Positions 16,659 to 19,070 of a stretch of DNA of 19,070 nucleotides are shown here, piece by piece. Numbering within the stretch: the first letter of the stretch is position 1; every line of letters begins with the position of its first letter. Under the pieces are notes generated by a model that was given only the letters and a program-made list of their open reading frames with translations, did not search any database and was not told where the DNA came from. The position numbers and the translations under genes were made by a program. The stretch lies in NCBI GenBank assembly GCA_903905665.1, contig CAIVHJ010000458.1:1-19070 (forward strand), given 5' to 3'. Source of the DNA: an uncultured Phycisphaerales bacterium (GTDB lineage: Bacteria > Planctomycetota > Phycisphaerae > UBA1845 > CAIVHJ01).

Positions 16659-17210
16659 ATGAACAACAACCAATATCTGTGTCCGTGCTGTGGTAGTGTG
16701 ATGGGCTGTGGATGGAACGCCCGCCTACAGGGCGTACCCGTTCAACCTGCTTATGTGCATCAGAGCAACATGAACCGGCAGGATGATAACCACGTCACCG
16801 GCAACGGCAACGGTGATGTAACTTGTGCTCACTGCAATCAAGAAGTTGCCAACCGTCATACGGGTCAGCACCTGATCCCTGCCTCTGATCCGACGTTCGT
16901 GTTCACCCCCGCCATGCAGGATGCCATCGACGGCATGGAACGTGGGGAGCGGGTACTGATAATCGGACATAGTGGAACCGGAAAGAGTTCCTTGTGCCGC
17001 GAGATCGCTGCCAAGCTCCAACGCTCCATCCGGCGAATCAATCTCAATGGCGAAACTTCCGTCAGTGATCTGGTGGGACATTGGACAGTGGATGAGCATC
17101 GTCAAACCATCTTTGTTCCTGGTGTACTGCCTGTACGCATGGCCGCTGGATACATCCTGCAACTTGACGAAATTATTGATGGCAAGATCGGGATCAGCCG
17201 TCTGGAGTGA
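16659..17210 (+). CDS. Truncated CobS/MoxR-type AAA ATPase with N-terminal zinc ribbon
   Basis: It starts at an ATG after AAGGAA. The N-terminus has two CxxC pairs (CPCCG at 8-12, CAHC at 56-59), a likely zinc-ribbon. From about residue 80 comes a CobS/MoxR-like AAA domain: Walker A GHSGTGKSSL (103-112), NGETSVSDLVGHWTV, and Walker B LQLDEI (167-172). Homologues continue for well over 100 residues after Walker B. Here the frame runs instead into the antisense of an integrase N-terminus (from about 17172) and stops after about 11 unrelated residues. It lacks sensor 1, the Arg finger and the lid, so ATPase function is probably lost. Such ATPases are often mobile-element or phage cargo, sometimes paired with VWA proteins; none remains here. 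Confidence 0.78.
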   Translation: MNNNQYLCPCCGSVMGCGWNARLQGVPVQPAYVHQSNMNRQDDNHVTGNGNGDVTCAHCNQEVANRHTGQHLIPASDPTFVFTPAMQDAIDGMERGERVLIIGHSGTGKSSLCREIAAKLQRSIRRINLNGETSVSDLVGHWTVDEHRQTIFVPGVLPVRMAAGYILQLDEIIDGKIGISRLE

Positions 17211-17285
17211 TTTGATTTTATTCTTGCCCTTCCACCAGAATGCGTATGAATACTGACCGTTTTTTCGTTTGCGTAGGAATCCCAT
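17172..17285 (-). pseudogene. Phage-type (tyrosine recombinase) integrase, N-terminal fragment
   Basis: On the minus strand from the ATG at 17285 the protein begins MGFLRKRKNGQYSYAFWW, then KGKNKIKSLQTADPDLA, the typical basic, aromatic Arm-binding N-terminus of tyrosine-recombinase integrases (beta strands ending in W-x-x-x-K-G-K). After about 38-40 residues it turns into antisense of the CobS-like gene. The core-binding and catalytic domains (R-H-x-x-R-Y) are gone. The frame stays open to 16725 only by chance. Two genes that should each be longer meet tail-to-tail at about 17172-17176, so this is a deletion junction. It starts 133 nt from the tRNA-Pro remnant, the usual place of an integrase beside its att site. 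Confidence 0.65.
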
Positions 17286-17362
17286 CGTCTATCCACTTCT
17301 AAGAAATTAGAGCTGGTTTATGGGCGCTGGCAAATCGCTGGCGCGGATGAGTATACATGAAA

Positions 17363-17395
17363 AAGGAGTTACGCCAAGTGAAGACATAACTCCTT
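17363..17395 (-). terminator. Minus-strand intrinsic terminator behind the tRNA-Pro remnant
   Basis: AAGGAGTTA (17363-17371) and TAACTCCTT (17387-17395) form a perfect 9-bp stem with a 15-nt loop. On the minus strand the stem is followed by a T-run (CTCCTTTTTC). It begins 22 nt after the 3' end of the tRNA-Pro half on the same strand, so it is probably the original tRNA gene's terminator. Confidence 0.75.
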
Positions 17396-17417
17396 AACAC
17401 AAATTGAGTTGTCAAAT

Positions 17418-17459
17418 TCGGGGCGGCGAGATTCGAACTCGCGACCTCTTGACCCCCAG
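17418..17459 (-). other. tRNA-Pro(GGG) 3' half, probable attachment-site remnant
   Basis: On the minus strand: anticodon loop CTGGGGG (anticodon GGG), stem half TCAAG, variable loop AGGTC, T-arm GCGAG-TTCGAAT-CTCGC, acceptor half CGCCCCG, discriminator A. The expected stem partner CTTGA is absent; the sequence before the loop is GAGAA, and no D-arm or CGGGGCG partner follows within 100 nt. Like the tRNA-Gly remnant, it is 42 nt and begins at position 32. The plus strand would translate as a stretch containing GRRDSNSRPLDP, a well-known false protein from tRNA antisense. Confidence 0.8.
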
Positions 17460-17478
17460 TTCTCTCGTCATCTCTCAG

Positions 17479-17510
17479 GGCCCCTTATAATCAACCCTAA
17501 GGGGCCTTTT
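17479..17510 (+). terminator. Plus-strand terminator-like hairpin beside the tRNA-Pro remnant
   Basis: GGCCCCTTA (17479-17487) and TAAGGGGCC (17498-17506) form a perfect 9-bp stem with a 10-nt loop, followed by TTTT. No plus-strand gene leads into it, so it may be the tail of a deleted gene of the integrative element. Confidence 0.6.
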
Positions 17511-17894
17511 CATGCAATAAATCAGGGCCAGCAGGGACAGACGACTCGGAGCCAACTCGGGAACCACTGGGAGCCTATTCGCAGCCGACTGAAGAATTGC
17601 GTACGAGTGCTGTATAAGATATTCGCACAGGGAAGATTTATCGATCAATTCTTGTTCCGGTGCTTCGACAGATAATCTTCTATCCCGCGCTGGGTTCACG
17701 AAGCGGCGTGCGAATCGGAGTCAATCAGGAGCGAAACGTATTATGGAGTGGATTCAATACATCAGGCAGCCCCACTCTTGGCGAGAGAATGGGGCCTCTG
17801 CCTGAAAGGAGAAGATATAGCCGGCCGGTTAATGAAAGCCGGCTATGTCTAGGTTATTGATACCGAAACTCTGCTGAACGACTACGGTCCGAGC
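17511..17894. other. Non-coding stretch with hairpins and possible gene debris
   Basis: I recognise no gene. A long imperfect hairpin spans 17763-17804 (TCAGGCAG with CTGCCTGA, then CCCCA with TGGGG inside). A second has 9-bp arms ATAGCCGGC (17817-17825) and GCCGGCTAT (17838-17846). The second lies 49 nt beyond the stop of the leftward glutamate-synthase-like gene and could be part of its 3' end, though no clear T-run follows on the minus strand. One plus-strand frame (about 17700-17850) reads with protein-like composition (LKGEDIAGRLMKAGYV) but has no start and hits stops, so it may be debris. Confidence 0.4.
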
Positions 17895-19070
17895 TTAGCC
17901 CTTCAGTATTTCCTCCACTTGGGCCTTATCGACATCCGTGATAAAGGGGATGCCGCTGATATCCGCGGCTTCGTGAGTCAATGCTGCCAGATCGTCACGT
18001 GACATATGCTCAAGCGAAAACTTTCTGCTGCCCGCCATCATCTGACGCAAACCCTGAGCCAACCGTTCGTAATAGGTGTAAAGCCCGAGGGCGCCGGTCG
18101 GAAGTTTTTCAAATTCCTTATCGCCCAGTTCCTTGCGCAGGTGACTGGCGGTGACAAAGATTTCGTCGATGGAATTTCCGAACCGCTCCACATAAACGGG
18201 GAGCTGTCCGTCATTGATGGTCCGTCCGATGGTCTTGCCAACCATGGCTGCGGCGATCGGCGATCGGGCCATACCGACCAGTTTCACATAGGGTGCACCG
18301 AGGGCTAGTCCCTTGAATATCTGATCTTCAAAAGTAAAACCTCCCGCAACCGCCAAAGCCGGAACCTTAAGGCCTTTCTGCGAGAGTCGTTTGGCATACT
18401 GATACAACAGAGAGTGCAATTCAACCGGAGGAACGCCCCACTCGTTCATCATGCGCCAGGGGCTCATACCTGTTCCGCCTCCGGCTCCATCGACGGTCAA
18501 AAGATCGAGTTTGTATTTGGCAGCAAACAGAACAGCCCGCGCCAGATCAGCAGGTCGATAAGCACCCGTCTTCAGGAACACGTACTTGGCACCTGCTCGA
18601 CGTAATTCCTCAACCCGTTTTGCGAAAGACTCCTCACTGACCATGCCCACACGAGAGTGACGCTCAAATTCCTTGAAGGCGCCACGCTCGAAAGCCTTGA
18701 TCACGGTGGGATCGGTGGGATTGGGCAGCACGATATAGCCGCGCTCGTAGAGCATCTGGGCTTTCTTGAGATTGTTAATCTTGACCTCGCCCCCGATGTC
18801 CTTGGCGCCCTGGCCCCACTTCAACTCGACGCACTGGACGCCCAGTTTCTCAATGGCGTACTCCTGAACGTGTAAACGGGTGTCTTCAACATTGGCCTGA
18901 ACAATGATGGCGCCATATCCGTTTCGCTGATGGTCTTTATATAAACTGACCCGGCGCTTGAGATCGACTGTCTCGACGGGATGCCCATTCTTGATGACAG
19001 CTTCCGGGTCCATGCCGACCACATTCTCACCGATGGTCAAGCCGGTACCCGCCAGTGCCGAACCGATGGC
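17895..19070 (-). CDS. FMN-binding glutamate synthase family protein, C-terminal part (cut by window edge)
   Basis: The frame is open from the right edge of the window to the TAA at 17895-17897 (about 391 codons). The sequence matches the FMN-binding (beta/alpha)8 barrel of the glutamate synthase large-subunit family: CVELKWGQGAKDIGGEVK near the start (canonical ELK-x-x-QGAK), then YVFLKTGAYRPADLARAV, and the FMN-phosphate loop LLTVDGAGGGTGMSPWRMMN. PALAVAGGFTFEDQIFKGLA and GAPYVKLVGMARSPIAAAMV complete the barrel. These stand-alone proteins lack the glutaminase domain of true GltB, so the substrate is uncertain. The TTG at 19040 is internal, since the frame continues upstream. It is unrelated in function to the neighbouring mobile remnants and probably marks resumed core chromosome. 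Confidence 0.9.
   Translation of the reverse strand, partial: AIGSALAGTGLTIGENVVGMDPEAVIKNGHPVETVDLKRRVSLYKDHQRNGYGAIIVQANVEDTRLHVQEYAIEKLGVQCVELKWGQGAKDIGGEVKINNLKKAQMLYERGYIVLPNPTDPTVIKAFERGAFKEFERHSRVGMVSEESFAKRVEELRRAGAKYVFLKTGAYRPADLARAVLFAAKYKLDLLTVDGAGGGTGMSPWRMMNEWGVPPVELHSLLYQYAKRLSQKGLKVPALAVAGGFTFEDQIFKGLALGAPYVKLVGMARSPIAAAMVGKTIGRTINDGQLPVYVERFGNSIDEIFVTASHLRKELGDKEFEKLPTGALGLYTYYERLAQGLRQMMAGSRKFSLEHMSRDDLAALTHEAADISGIPFITDVDKAQVEEILKG

Noticed and set aside
16725..17171. Continuation of the integrase frame to 186 codons
   Set aside because: Past about 17172 the translation is the antisense of the CobS-like gene (zinc ribbon and Walker A), so only the first 38-40 residues are integrase.
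17409..17675. 88-codon frame beginning with SGRRDSNSRPLDP
   Set aside because: This is the familiar false protein from translating the antisense of a tRNA T-arm and acceptor stem. The DNA is the tRNA-Pro remnant.

Overview
The window looks like a chromosomal segment of a moderately GC-rich Gram-negative bacterium, most likely a planctomycete (Planctomycetota) or close relative. That assignment is inference. It rests on the flavour of the ATP synthase subunits, the several periplasmic YHS metal-binding domains, a copper/silver RND pump with a very large internal insertion, and a GxxExxY gene unit placed inside a housekeeping operon. No rRNA gene or complete tRNA gene is present to settle it.

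Region 1 (1-6012, + strand) is the F1 part of an ATP synthase operon in the classic order b (C-terminal part only), delta, alpha, gamma, beta, epsilon. A self-contained unit of about 440 bp separates delta from alpha: one GxxExxY (PDDEXK-like) gene bracketed by a perfect 20-bp inverted repeat built from tandem 9-mers. The operon reading frames on both sides are intact.

Region 2 (6013-6534) is non-coding. It holds a consensus-like promoter (TTGACA, 17 nt, TAGAAT) followed about 160 nt later by two strong hairpins, the second with a T-run. This is the operon terminator and possibly also an independent small RNA gene.

Region 3 (6535-15691) is a monovalent-metal (Cu/Ag) efflux island. A minus-strand operon encodes a triple-YHS secreted protein, a YHS plus DUF2231 membrane protein, a CusB-like adaptor with its own metal-binding domains, and a 1385-residue CusA-like RND pump. 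A divergent TolC/CusC-like outer-membrane lipoprotein completes the tripartite pump. The triple-YHS gene has an in-frame TAG before a His-rich tail. The pump keeps the CusA methionine triad but carries about 250 extra residues between the second and third Met.

Region 4 (15692-17894) is a graveyard of mobile-DNA remnants. It contains a 5'-deleted hemerythrin gene, a tRNA-Gly(TCC) 3' half, a CobS/MoxR-type ATPase gene cut off just after Walker B, the N-terminus of a phage-type integrase fused tail-to-tail to it, and a tRNA-Pro(GGG) 3' half followed by a terminator. Both tRNA halves start at the same place, anticodon-loop position 32, as expected of tyrosine-recombinase attachment sites. The metal island therefore abuts the scar of one or more integrative elements.

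Region 5 (17895-19070, - strand) is the C-terminal part of an FMN-binding glutamate-synthase-family protein that runs off the right edge of the window.
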